Positions 19,737-30,227 are shown, numbered from the stretch's first letter. The stretch is 64,000 nt of DNA from Ypsolopha sequella (GCA_934047225.1 CAKOHE010000120.1:533775-597774), one strand, 5' to 3'. Translations and numbers: made by a program. The notes: generated from the sequence alone by a model not told the origin.

Positions 19737-22703
19737 CTAGAGCTGCTGAGAGGACAAAAAGTGCTTCTTCAAGTTGAATTTGAAGGAAGCGGTTGAGGGA
19801 AGACTTTTAAGGGAGTGTGGAAGATCATTCCAAAGACGGACAGCGTCCACTGTAAAAGATCCAGAGTAACGTTCCGTGTAATGAGTTGGTATAGATAACA
19901 TAAGATCATGAGAAGGCCGAAGATTCCTGTTGCTCATGTCAGTGCGAAAATTGAACCTATCTTTTAGGTATTTAGGGGAGGAAGGATTATTTAAAACATT
20001 GTATAGTAGAGATAGGACATGACTATACCTCCGATAGCGTATTGGAAGCCACTTCAGTTTACGTCGAAACTCGGACACATGATCAAACTTTCGCAAATCA
20101 AAAATAAATCTGATAGCCAAATTCTGAAGACGTTCCAGTTTGTTGAGCAACTCCTCGGTGGCATCCAAGAACACAATGTCAGCATAGTCAAGAAGAGGTA
20201 GAAGAAGAGATTGGGCTAGAGTAATTCTAGTTTGCAAAGGCAAGAAGTACTGAAGGCGCTTCAGTGAGTGAAATGAACCGTACATCCTACGGCTAACTTC
20301 CTTAACATGACTCTCCCATGACAAGGTCTGATCCATGATTACGCCCAAGTTTTTGACAGTTTCGCTATATTGTAGAACTTCATCACCAAAAACCACACTT
20401 GCAATATTATCAGTTTTCAGTCTCGATATGTAGTATTGGCTACCAATGATAATTACTTGCGACTTTTTCGGATTGACATTAAGCCCATAGCGTTTTGTCC
20501 AATCTTTAATAGCCGCAAGGTCTGCATTGGTTGTGGCTATGGCATTGTCAATGTCGTCAATTGGAGCTGCTGAGTACAGCTGAAGATCGTCAGCATATAG
20601 ATGAAAGGAAGAGGAAAGGGCAGAAGTGATAGAGTTAATAAAGACCGAAAACAGAATAGGAGAGAGGACACCACCCTGAGGAACACCAGATGTAAGATCA
20701 CACCAGTTAGAATAGCAACTGTCAACTTTGATTAGTTGTTTTCTGCCATGAAGATAGGATTCAAACCATGAGACAACCAAAGGGGAGACATTAAGAGATC
20801 TCAGCACTCCCACAAGTATGTCATAATCGACAGTGTTGAAGGCATTACTGAAATCTAGCAGTGTTAGGACAGTAAGATTCTTCTGCTCTATGTTGAGACG
20901 CAAGTCATCCGTCACTTTGACGAGGGCTGTGACAGTGCTGTGGCCCGGTCGAAAGCCGGACTGGTGAGGACTAAGGAGAAGGTTTTTTGAGAGAAAATCG
21001 GCAAATTGGTCGTGCACGATATGTTCTAAAACTTTTGAAAGGATAGGGAGCAAGGAAATAGGGCGAAAATCAGTAAAGCAGGAAGGATTCGGTTTTTTGG
21101 GAAGCGGGATGACGTGTGCTTTTTTCCAAGCACTGGGAAAGGAACCTGTTGTCAGGGAGCAGTTGATAATATCCGCTATTATGGGAGCTATAAAATTAGA
21201 GATAGGAGCAAGCATATCCCTACTAAGACCGTCGTCACCGACGGCCTTGGTAGTTATAGACCGAAGAATCTTCTGAACATCACCAGAGGTTATCTCATGG
21301 AAATCAAAGGGAGGATAGTTAGATGGGGTACAGTTTTGAAGAGACGTGAGGGTGTTCAACTTATCAGCGCTAGAGAGAGAGGAAGAAGGTGAGCTAAAGT
21401 GCTGGTTAAGCGCATTTAAATCAATATTAGAGAAAGGTCTAGATTTAGACTTACCGACGCCCAGAGTTTTCAAGAATTTCCAGAGGTTATTAGAAGGACA
21501 GTTTTGAATGGACTCAAATATATGCTGACGCTTTGCATTTCTACAAACTTTATTGCAGCGGTTACGTAGAATTTTGTATCGCTGGATATTTTGCTCAGAG
21601 GGGTCACTTCTACAGCGAACGCAAGCTCTGTCTCTTTGAGCCATGAGTGACTTTATGTCTTGAGTGAGCCATGGTGCTGGAAGGTGCTTTACTCTCGTCT
21701 TTTTAAGTGGAGCATGTTTGTCAAACAGGGATATCAAGAGTTCGTTAAAGCGTTCAACTTTGCCATCTATAGAAGATGTTTGAGTAATAGATGACCAGTC
21801 CATTCCACTCACATCCCCACGAAGCGCCTCCAAGTCAATACCACTGAAGTTACGGAGAAGAAGGAACTTATGTTTCAACTTAGGAGGACGAAGATTGTAC
21901 GATAAGAAAACAAGATCGTGATGAGAAAAACATGAGGCATTAAATTGACCATGGTTAACGACGTGGTCAAGAGAAGAAGTGATTATTAAATCGAGAAGAG
22001 ATGGAGTACAACCAGGTGCGAAGTGTGTAGGACCCGACGGTAGAATATTAAGATTGAGAGAATCCATCATAGACTTGAGGGCTCTTGTTCTGTGATCATT
22101 TTTTATAATACATGTGTTAAAATCACCCATCAGGACAATTTGTTCATACTGCGGTCTAAAGGTTTCAAGCAGAGATTCTAGAGATGAGAAATAATTAACA
22201 TTGCATGAATGACTATAGTAAACCCCTAAAAAAACTTTTGTATGACGAAGAGATATCTCTAAAAATAGATGTTCTGTTTCACTAGAACTATCCGATTGGG
22301 AGATGACTGTGCAATCAAGATCACTACGCAGATACACTCCTACACCACCACCAGAGGTGCGAGTTCTATCTGTTCTGACAAGGCGATATCCAGAAATAGG
22401 GTACATCGTAGAAGGAAGTGTTGGTGACAGCCATGTTTCACTCATACAAATTGCATGAATATGCCTCGTGGTAAAGGAAGTTAATAAATCAGAGTAATGT
22501 GCGTTAACACTTTGAACATTTATATGAGCAACATTGAACATTTTTGGAGATGATGAAAATACATTGTGCAACTTGTCACTAAGATCAAGCATGTCGGAAG
22601 AGTCACTTACTGGACTAAGTAAACCCTCAGAGGGAGAAGAAAGAGAGTAATATTCACTACCAGAGCTACTATTTAGTATATCAGACATATTACATATACG
22701 CAA
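19737..22703 (-). CDS. LINE ORF2: endonuclease-reverse transcriptase
   Basis: 988 residues. The apurinic-like endonuclease occupies roughly residues 55-270 (NVAHINVQSVNAH, MSETWL, GGVGVYLRSDL, LMGDFNTC, LLDLIITSSLDHVV, SHHDLVFLSY). The RT is at roughly 480-760 with FRPISLLPILSKVLEHIVHD, LLDFSNAFNTVDYDIL, GVPQGGVLSPILF and the catalytic HLYADDLQLY. A C-terminal domain carries the familiar 'LLLPLLDYADIVF' and 'LERLQNLAIRFIF' blocks. No RNase H. All catalytic positions are present and the frame is intact, so this could encode an active enzyme. An acidic Ser-rich N-terminus of about 50 residues precedes the endonuclease; the start could be internal. Confidence 0.93.
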   Translation of the reverse strand: MRICNMSDILNSSSGSEYYSLSSPSEGLLSPVSDSSDMLDLSDKLHNVFSSSPKMFNVAHINVQSVNAHYSDLLTSFTTRHIHAICMSETWLSPTLPSTMYPISGYRLVRTDRTRTSGGGVGVYLRSDLDCTVISQSDSSSETEHLFLEISLRHTKVFLGVYYSHSCNVNYFSSLESLLETFRPQYEQIVLMGDFNTCIIKNDHRTRALKSMMDSLNLNILPSGPTHFAPGCTPSLLDLIITSSLDHVVNHGQFNASCFSHHDLVFLSYNLRPPKLKHKFLLLRNFSGIDLEALRGDVSGMDWSSITQTSSIDGKVERFNELLISLFDKHAPLKKTRVKHLPAPWLTQDIKSLMAQRDRACVRCRSDPSEQNIQRYKILRNRCNKVCRNAKRQHIFESIQNCPSNNLWKFLKTLGVGKSKSRPFSNIDLNALNQHFSSPSSSLSSADKLNTLTSLQNCTPSNYPPFDFHEITSGDVQKILRSITTKAVGDDGLSRDMLAPISNFIAPIIADIINCSLTTGSFPSAWKKAHVIPLPKKPNPSCFTDFRPISLLPILSKVLEHIVHDQFADFLSKNLLLSPHQSGFRPGHSTVTALVKVTDDLRLNIEQKNLTVLTLLDFSNAFNTVDYDILVGVLRSLNVSPLVVSWFESYLHGRKQLIKVDSCYSNWCDLTSGVPQGGVLSPILFSVFINSITSALSSSFHLYADDLQLYSAAPIDDIDNAIATTNADLAAIKDWTKRYGLNVNPKKSQVIIIGSQYYISRLKTDNIASVVFGDEVLQYSETVKNLGVIMDQTLSWESHVKEVSRRMYGSFHSLKRLQYFLPLQTRITLAQSLLLPLLDYADIVFLDATEELLNKLERLQNLAIRFIFDLRKFDHVSEFRRKLKWLPIRYRRYSHVLSLLYNVLNNPSSPKYLKDRFNFRTDMSNRNLRPSHDLMLSIPTHYTERYSGSFTVDAVRLWNDLPHSLKSLPSTASFKFNLKKHFLSSQQL

Positions 22704-23315
22704 TTAATAAATAGAATAATAAATACCTATGACAACAACACAAACCTATTAATAACAATCAACCTAAGGAAATAACGCTAAAGTACTAGTAAATATACTA
22801 AATAATGTTTATATTTAAAAGTGACAGACAGGGTAAAAATACCTGTCTTAATTACCACAAAAACACTGCCATCTCACTAAATATAGTATGCTGATTAAAC
22901 TTACATTAAACACATTATAATTCACAAAATATGCAACACAAAAAGGCAAACAAAACGAAACACTTTGAAAATTTTAGTTATGAAACAATTTTGCAACATC
23001 TTAAATTGTATAAAGTTGCATGATTAAACATGTGACAAATTCGGAGCTATAAAGCTAAAACTGAAACGCAAGAGAGAACGCAAAATAAAAACGTCAATTG
23101 ATTGACAAATTTGATAAGAAATGTGACGGTGAGTAAAAAAAAGATATTTTTATATATTTTTTTCAAGTTTTAGCATTAGCAGTACATAGTATGAGAAAAG
23201 TAAAACTTACTACAATCTGCCCATCAATGAATTCAATTAACGTAAAATGTTAGTTTGTTATTCAAATATGCCAATCGTTTTACAGCTACGTTACTTGATT
23301 TGCGAATCTTGACTT

Positions 23316-24062
23316 TTATTTTTTTTCAGATCTATCTCGTCTTGACCGACCTGAGGAAGCTTGAGCATCAGTGGAAGGTGGATACTTGGCAGAGAAGTCC
23401 TGCAGTTGCTCCATGGTATTGAGACGCAGTTTGTTGCCATCAGGGAGCTTTATAAAGAGGTTGCCATCCTGCGACCAACAGCGGGTTACACCATAAAGTT
23501 TACGCGCTTCAGCAAATATTTGCCTGCGAGGCGCAGTGAGGAATTCCGCTACTGAAATCTGGCATCCCTTCAGTTCCTTCTTCTTCTGCCACACTGAAGA
23601 CCGGATATCCAGACTTGAAAACCTGATGAGTACAGGACGGCAACCACCATTGTCATGTGAAGGCTTACCGAGGCGATAACACGACCTGATGGAGTCATTG
23701 GTGAACTGCGGCAACTTAAGCTTCTGGCTAATCGTCTGCATGACTACAGATGAAAGATCTTCATTGGCCGTCTCTTCAATGCCACGGAACAGCAAAAATT
23801 TCCGTCTACCCCGGTTGTCCATCTCATCAACAACCTGAGACACTGAGGAGATCTGCTGGCGGAGGAGGCTAATAGTCTCCTTCATCCAGTCTTTGAAGAC
23901 GGCAAACTCACCCGCCAACTGATCCAGGCTGCGGGGACTCTTTGCCGCAGCTGCCATCCGGGTTTCAAAGTCCGCCATCACATTGAAGAACTTCTTCTCC
24001 ATCGTATTCACAGCAGTCAGAGGCTCCACTGTAGAAGCCTTGATACTCTTCGACTTGGGCAT
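23316..24062 (-). CDS. LINE ORF1: RNA-binding coiled-coil protein
   Basis: 248 residues starting MPKSKSIKASTVEPL. A predicted helical or coiled region (about residues 20-90, VFKDWMKETISLLRQQISSV) is followed by an L1-ORF1-like RRM region (RRKFLLFRGIEE, IRSCYRLGK, PVLIRFSSLDIRSSVWQKKK, LTAPRRQIFAEARKL). The C-terminus is basic (SGRSRRDRSEKK). This layout is typical of ORF1 proteins that package LINE RNA. It is the upstream partner of the ORF2 at 19,737-22,703. Confidence 0.85.
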   Translation of the reverse strand: MPKSKSIKASTVEPLTAVNTMEKKFFNVMADFETRMAAAAKSPRSLDQLAGEFAVFKDWMKETISLLRQQISSVSQVVDEMDNRGRRKFLLFRGIEETANEDLSSVVMQTISQKLKLPQFTNDSIRSCYRLGKPSHDNGGCRPVLIRFSSLDIRSSVWQKKKELKGCQISVAEFLTAPRRQIFAEARKLYGVTRCWSQDGNLFIKLPDGNKLRLNTMEQLQDFSAKYPPSTDAQASSGRSRRDRSEKK

Positions 24063-24410
24063 TATAGATCCTCAACAAGTTTAAGTAAGCTAAGTGTGGT
24101 GAAGTGAGGTTATGTTGTAGTGAATGGCAGAACTGTGTTAAAGCATACACCAAATGCGGAAATACATTGATTGTATAATATTCACTTGTTTGCACCTCAA
24201 ATAAAAACACTTGTAAGTACAAAAACACCAGAAAGTTTATTTATTTGAATTTAAATTAAGTGAGAACAGTTTAAGCCAACATGTAGGTAGGTAGGTATTT
24301 TTACTACATACTTTATACTACACCTGCGAGGAAATAGTATAATTTTACTTTTAATCAAGATACAATAAAAGAAACCGACTGACTCGCGTGCGATTGTCAC
24401 TTTTTATTTC

Positions 24411-24652
24411 CTTCTTATTTTTTATTATGTACAGGAAAAGCAAGTGGCCAGTATCATTTTTCGAGTTTTATGTACAGTGGAGACCGCATCAAGTAAGACA
24501 CATTGGACTTTGTACCTATCTTATATTCTTCTCTGTAGTGGCTAATGTCGTACTGCAAGTATATAGCTTGATGTGGTCTCCACTGTACGAGTTCGCAAAA
24601 TAATACTGACCACTTGGCCACTTGCTCATTCTTTATGTTATTTATAAAATAA
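24411..24652. repeat. Long inverted repeat around CAGTGGAGACC
   Basis: Left arm (24,411-24,500) includes AGCAAGTGGCCAGTAT and GTACAGTGGAGACCGCATCA. The right arm (24,566-24,652) is its inverse (TGATGTGGTCTCCACTGTAC, ATACTGACCACTTGGCC). This is a snapback MITE. Two diverged 46-bp direct repeats (GCACGTTAACAATG) follow at about 24,660-24,745. Confidence 0.75.
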
Positions 24653-25102
24653 AAACAGCACGTTAACAATGGATTTGCATATACTTTTTCTGCCCGCTCT
24701 AGCACGTTAACAATGAATTTTCATACACTTTTTCCGCCCGCATATTTGTATGACAGTAATAACGTATTTTCTGCATCGTTTTCAAAAAAGTAAGAAGTTA
24801 CTTTCCGAGCAGGTGTAGTATAAAATCATATTCTATTCTATTCCATACGCACACGCACTATTGATTAATTATACTTCATCTCATCAATAACTCATCAGTG
24901 GGTCTTAGGATCAAAGCTGGACCTGAATTCTTATCTGTTTGGTTGACCGTACATACACGCCACAGCAAGGATGTTGAGCGCTGGAATGTACTGGAATGAG
25001 CACTCAAGATCCGTACCAGGGCCTGACTTGATTGGGCTATATTTGACGAAACCTTTCTGTAAAATAACCCGTATAACAAACAGTTATGGAAACTTTTCTG
25101 AC

Positions 25103-25191
25103 CTGTATCCGAAACCTCCAACACATGCCCACTTCAATGCCGGGGATAGGTCCAAAGTGATTGGCGGGCATGGCACAAGTCTTTGTTTTGC
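25103..25191 (-). pseudogene. UHRF1: UHRF1 exon: start of SRA domain
   Basis: Acceptor ATTTCTAG and donor GTCAGA. The split Gly codon continues as GKTKTCAMPANHFGPIPGIE, then VGMCWRFRIQ. The family has [20 protein letters not shown]. The exon is 89 nt, phase 1 in and phase 0 out, consistent with both neighbours. Confidence 0.95.
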
Positions 25192-25699
25192 CTAGAAATA
25201 ACGCAAAGATGAGCAATAGGTTGAATAAATACTGAGGATTGATACTGATACATTGTCTTACAGTATACCAATTTATCGTATAGTTGTTTTATTGCACTAC
25301 ACGTACACGCGCTGTACGAGTGTTCGAGGGCAAACTCCTTTAATCAACAGCCGTTCCCTCTTTAAGGGGCTATACCGTGAAAATTTACACTTTTTGAAGT
25401 TATTTATCTGCTCTTTTAATGAAGTTCCAAGTAAAATAAATTAATACAACAATTTTGGGACCTTTTACTAGATTTTGGTCTATCAGAAACGCGATACGAG
25501 GAATTTCATTCGATAGAAATAATTATTGAAGTCAGGTCTAAATTTACACTTTTTTTGATATTCTGACAAATTAGGATAGCATACAGGCTTGAAAAACATT
25601 TATTTAGATGGGTTTTAACTACACCTAAATTACTGGTTATGGAATTTTTTGTAGCAATTTTAGTTAATTTTGCATTAATTTAAAACCGACTTTTTGACA

Positions 25700-26252
25700 A
25701 TTTTCCCCGATTCCGTCCCTTTCGCACTGCGGGTCTTTCTGCCTGGAGTAACGGGGACCTTTGCTAGCACGGTATATCACCTTAACGACTACCTTGTATT
25801 GTGCATATGTAAGAAGTACCTTAGAGTATTATAGCAGTATATGGAATCCTCACTACATAATTTACAAGGAAATGATTGAACGTATACAAAGCAAATACGT
25901 ACGGCATTTGAACTATCGTACAAAAAAACCAAGCATCGATTACGACGATTCCTGTAGATCACATAATTTATTGACCCTGGAGAACAGACGAACACTTTTA
26001 GACATGTTACTTTTCCACAAGATATGTCATGGTGCAATTAACTGTATCGACCTTACTTCATCCATCCTAAATTTGTGTGCGCCTTCTACACGCACTCGTC
26101 ACACACCCCTTTTCCATACGCCTTTAGTTCACACAAACTATGCTCAAAATTCTTTAAGTTGTCGCTTACCTCGTACTTTTAATAAAAAATTCAAAGAAAT
26201 TGATATATTTGATCTTAAGAGGTCCCAATATAAGAATATGTTGCTCATATAA
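25700..26252 (+). mobile_element. LINE fragment: C-terminal domain after the RT
   Basis: The frame 25,761-26,252 contains YCAYVRSTLEYYSSIWNPHY, ERIQSKYVRHLNYRTK and SCRLPRTFNKKFKEIDIFDL, the conserved region downstream of the RT in many jockey-like LINEs. The RT core is absent, so the copy is 5'-truncated. It is distinct from the other LINEs here. Its 3' limit is uncertain (before about 26,520). Confidence 0.8.
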
Positions 26253-27480
26253 AAAAAACACCCTCACATACACATACACACCCTCTCACATACCCTTATA
26301 GAAGTGTACTAATTTGTTACTAATATTATTACAATTATAAGTATTTAACGATTTCCTTAGTGACTATATTAATTTTCTTTTTTTTTAAATCGATTAGCTT
26401 GTATATTACGCTTTCTTTTGTAGTTTTTATTATCCAGTTCAATTTATTATTTTTTCTTTTTCGTCTTAGTTATTCTGGTATATTTAAGTAAATATTATAT
26501 AATGTAAACCCGTTATTGGCCCATGTTTAGTTTAAATACCATTCAGATTTCAAACTAACTGAGGCATGGCGCATGGCTATGATAAAAACCGGTCAAGTGT
26601 GAGTAGGGCTCGCGCCCTGAATTTTCTTATCATTTAAATTATGGGTTTTTACATATGAAATTGCTGAAATTTTCTTGCAAATTCATGAGTTCATAATTCT
26701 GTAATACATTAGCTATTTCCATTATTTGTTTTTTGTTTGAAAGTTGATTTTAAGGTTTTACATTTACGTTTTAAATTTTGGTTTTACTGTCAGTTTGATA
26801 ACCAAAATTAAAATTTCCAAAACAGTTCGTCGTAAATGCCATCCATTTATATGATCAATTAGCTAAAAATAGCTTTAGCTTTAGCTAAAAATAACTAAAT
26901 TTGTCTAAATTTCAAAGTAATAAATAATTCTTTCACGAACGGCATTGATGAGGTTTTTTATACTGTTATGATAGGTAAAATTACTCGCAATGGCTACATT
27001 TATACAGTCGCATGGGCAAAAGCTAAGAATAGATTCAAAAAGCAGTTGATTATACAACAATCTGCAATCATAAGGTTAAATAAGGTATACCACCACAAAG
27101 CCATCTGATATAGGTAACGGATATCGACTTCTTTTATATTCTATTATACTAAATTTAGTTTATTTTGCTTTCCACCTTTAAATAATACAATCATTTGCAG
27201 AAAGTAATCATTTATTACAGGAATAATATCATAACGAGCCAAGCCACAAGCAAATTACAAAACACTGTGCTGATTTTATTCAATATGTTTTAAAAATGGT
27301 TTGTTTTTTGAAATCACTCTAAAACATTATCAATATCCTGAAATTACAGACAGTAGACATGATGATGATGATTTAGTATACGGATTTTATGGCTACTAAG
27401 ATAATGAACAGGAAATTTTAGTCAATTCCTTTTTAGAAATCCTTTCCTTTTTATGAAATTCCTTCGCTACAGTTTGTGTG
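26253..27480. other. AT-rich intron sequence with one dispersed-repeat end
   Basis: Contains (CACATACA)-like low complexity at 26,262-26,290 and AAAACCGGTCAAGTGTGAGT at about 26,583, a relative of the 16,563 repeat. No supported gene. Confidence 0.4.
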
Positions 27481-27483
27481 TTT

Positions 27484-28300
27484 ACAAGCGTATGTCTATG
27501 TATAGCTATTACTGGAGTATGTCTATGTCTATGTATAGCTATTACTGGAGTATGGACGTGCGCGTATGTCTATGTATAGCTATTACTGGAGTATGTCTAT
27601 GTCTATGTATAGCTATTACTGAAGTATGTCTATGTCTATGTATAGCTATTACTGGAGTATGGACGTGCGCGTATGTCTATGTATAGCTATTACTGGAGTA
27701 TGTCTATGTCTATGTATAGCTATTACTGGAGTATGGACGTGCGCGTATGTCTATGTATAGCTATTACTGGAGTATGTCTATGTCTATGTATAGCTATTAC
27801 TGGAGTATGTCTATGTCTATGTATAGCTATTACTGGAGTATGGACGTGCGCGTATGTCTATGTATAGCTATTACTGGAGTATGTCTATGTCTATGTATAG
27901 CTATTACTGGAGTATGTCTATGTCTATGTATAGCTATTACTGGAGTATGTCTATGTCTATGTATAGCTATTACTGGAGTATGTCTATGTCTATGTATAGC
28001 TATTACTGGAGTATGTCTATGTCTATGTATAGCCATTACTGGAGTATGGACGTGCGCGTATGTCTATGTATAGCTATTACTGGAGTATGTCTATGTATAG
28101 CTATTACTGGAGTATGTCTATGTCTATGTATAGCTATTACTGGAGTATGTCTATGTCTATGTATAGCTATTACTGGAGTATGTCTATGTATAGCTATTAC
28201 TGGAGTATGTCTATGTCTATGTATAGCTATTACTGGAGTATGGACGTGCGCGTATGTCTATGTATAGCTATTACTGGAGTATGGACGTGCGCGTCTGTAA
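27484..28300 (+). repeat. Complex minisatellite, units of 27, 33 and 41 bp
   Basis: Built from TATGTCTATG, TATAGCTATTACTGGAG and TATGGACGTGCGCG in varying combination. Several frames are open across it (repeats of MSMYSYYWS and CLCIAITGV). The unit is a clear relative of the 102-bp array at 11.2 kb: both share GTATGTC-ATGTATAG, TATTACTG-AGTAT and GACGTGCGCGTCTGT-ACGAA. Confidence 0.95.
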
Positions 28301-28312
28301 CGAAAAAATGTA

Positions 28313-28930
28313 CGAGCTTATGGCCTGTCCTCAATTTAGATAGTTTACCTACTTTGTAGTCATACCTAGCAATAACAAATAGTAGTTTATGCTACAAGGG
28401 CGCAAAGGAATAAATTACGAGGACGATTTAAAACACGAGCGTAGCGAGTGTTTTAAACGTAACCGAGTAATTTATTGCTTTTACGCCCGTGTATCATACT
28501 ACATTTTTCAATGCATAGTGTGAGGAAATGAAAACAAATATAATCTTGTGAACTTCAAATTATGATTGGCTCAAAAGGATTGTATCCAGAGCCGTTAAAC
28601 AGTGAAAAAAAAAGCATAACATCTATGGTACACAGGAAAGGCTGCAGGTTAGCCAACCATTGCAAACAAATTAAAAAAAAAAATAATAATAAAGCCCTAG
28701 GGCAAAATAATCGACTTTCTGTTCGGTTTTGATGCATAAAAAGTGGGCCTTTACGAGCACATGCATTGAAAAATATTTTATGTCTTGGAGAACAAGAATG
28801 AGGATAATAACCTAATGGGTTTCGTAGGCGTAAAAATACACAGAAAACATTAAGACCGGTATTCACAAAAGTGGTTCAGAGCGGAGGTGTGCACTCAGCA
28901 CTCCCATTTTAATCACAATATTGTAAATTA
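28313..28930 (+). repeat. Duplicated fragment of the 29.9-30.15 kb UHRF1 exon edge, split by a MITE
   Basis: 28,313-28,379 and 28,771-28,930 together are a diverged copy of 29,902-30,150. They cover about 50 nt of the second Tudor exon, its acceptor (ATACCTAG on plus) and about 190 bp of upstream intron. The copy is interrupted exactly by the M1 MITE at 28,380-28,770; the other copy shows the empty site (AATAACAAAAATATTTTATG). Confidence 0.88.
28380..28770 (+). mobile_element. Hairpin MITE family M1, copy 5
   Basis: Full-length copy. Comparison with the empty site at about 29,955-29,970 shows that the inserted sequence starts TAGTAGTTTATGCTAC and ends CACATGCATTG(AA). Any target duplication is short (about 3 A) and hidden in an A run. 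Confidence 0.88.
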
Positions 28931-28954
28931 ATCCTTGAAGCTTGTATCACCTAC

Positions 28955-29159
28955 CGACACAAGCCATGCCTCGTCCCCAATCACGAGTGGTCTTTGAACC
29001 CGCAGCCTTCTTAGCCTGCTTGGCAGCCCCTGGGGCAACCACCTCAATGTTGTCCCTCTTGCATGAGGGGCAATACCAGTCCTCATCAGGGAGCTCAGTG
29101 AGGGGTGGGGCCAGGCACTCCACGTGGAAGCCGTGGTTGCATTCGTCGCAAAGTATTAT
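28955..29159 (-). pseudogene. UHRF1: UHRF1 exon: PHD finger core and linker to SRA
   Basis: Acceptor CTTCCAG and donor GTAGGT. Encodes the PHD core [20 protein letters not shown] with '[16 protein letters not shown]', then a basic linker and the signature [11 protein letters not shown]. That last motif is nearly invariant in UHRF1/2 and makes the gene identity secure. All zinc ligands of this half are present. Confidence 0.96.
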
Positions 29160-29561
29160 CTGGAAGTTATTGTTACAACTTATTCACATTGTTTATCTGT
29201 GAACTAGACTTTTGCTGCGCTATATATGTGTAATGTTTACTTTAGTGAATACTGCTCAATTACCAAATTTTACTTTAAGTAAGAGGTAGAGACGAAATGA
29301 GAATTTGCATTCGAAGATAAACGTGACACTATCACAATAAATTATATTTATATTTGGAATTGAAGTATAAACAACATTTATTAGTATTTGGATTAGATGT
29401 TAGAAGCTGTAAATAAGGCATTTACATTCTTTTATTTTTATAAGAATCATTAAATATTGAGATTCTCTTTTAGCATTGACTAAGACTTTCTTTGGTCAAT
29501 GAATTAGGTCAATTATTTTAAAAGTAACCTCATCATGCATAATAGTATACATTCAGTTTAC

Positions 29562-29664
29562 CTTCTCCGGAGCTTCTTTTCCAGAACAAGAGTAGCAGCC
29601 ACATTCTTTACAAGGAAGACCTTGATCGTCACGACATTTCAAACAATTTAACGGTTCACCGACC
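29562..29664 (-). pseudogene. UHRF1: UHRF1 exon: N-terminal Cys cluster of the PHD finger
   Basis: Acceptor TTTTTCAG and donor GTAAAC. Encodes VGEPLNCLKCRDDQGLPCKE followed by CGCYSCSGKEAPEK. The Cys spacing is the UHRF1 pre-PHD/PHD pattern (CKHC...CRVCACHLCGG). The exon is in frame with the following PHD exon but one base out of phase with the preceding exon. Confidence 0.93.
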
Positions 29665-29749
29665 CTGAAAAATTAAAATAGTAATACATGGTAACTAACA
29701 TTTTAAATAAAATATCTTAGTATTGATATAATATTATAACAACACATAC

Positions 29750-29952
29750 TCATTTCTATAGGTGTGACCATCAGTTTTTTGTATTCTTGAGATTGATCAG
29801 CCAAAGGTATAACATCTTCGATAGCAAATATTTTATCATGCACTCGAACTTTTGTGTCATGCTGTGGCACAGCCTCAGGCCCTAAGTAAATGGTCCCCAA
29901 GAGCTCATGGCTTGTCCGCAATTTAGATATTTCACCTACTTTGTAGTCATAC
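29750..29952 (-). pseudogene. UHRF1: UHRF1 exon: second Tudor half
   Basis: Begins by completing the split Trp codon, giving WYDYKVGEISKLRTSHELLG, then 'VRVHDKIFAIEDVIPL'. These match the family's WYDAEISRK...IIFVDEVFKIE. The donor reads ATGA|GTATGT, leaving phase 1, while the next exon needs phase 2. One missing G at the junction (ATGAG|GTATGT) would explain this. Confidence 0.92.
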
Positions 29953-30227
29953 CTAGAAATAACAAAAATATTTTATGTCTTGGAGAGCAAGAATGACGAT
30001 ATTAAATTAACTTAATAGGTTCCTTAACCTAATAGGTTCCGTGGGCGTCAAAATACATAGAAAGCATTAGGACCGGTATCCACTAAAAAAGTGGATCAGA
30101 GGGGAGGTGTGTACTCAGCACTCCCATTTTAATCACAATATTGTAAATTTATTCTAATGTGAATATTGTATGAAAACAGCTCTTACCTGCAACTCTCTGC
30201 TTTAGTGGATGCTAGGCTACTATGACT
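29953..30227. other. UHRF1 intron, source copy of the 28.3-28.9 kb duplication
   Basis: Unique intron sequence upstream of the second Tudor exon, uninterrupted by the M1 MITE. It ends at the TIR element starting at 30,228. Confidence 0.6.

Larger units (their letters stand above)
19356..24240 (-). mobile_element. Two-ORF LINE of the jockey/CR1 group, apparently intact
   Basis: Minus-strand element. Its 3' end is an (ATT)n microsatellite (19,356-19,383 as AAT on plus). ORF2 (22,703 to 19,737) and ORF1 (24,062 to 23,316) are both uninterrupted, with a 612-nt gap between them. The 5' end is not sharply defined and is set to about 24,240. It is inserted in a UHRF1 intron. A microsatellite tail and a coiled-coil ORF1 fit the CR1/Rex1/Daphne side of the jockey superfamily; the clade is inferred. 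Confidence 0.85.

Noticed and set aside
24876..25124. 82-residue minus ORF
   Set aside because: Mostly intron; a different frame of the adjacent 25,103-25,191 segment is the SRA exon with NHFGPIPG.
27453..28359. Overlapping ORFs with MSMYSYYWS and CLCIAITGV repeats
   Set aside because: Pure minisatellite translation in several frames, with no domain or splice support.
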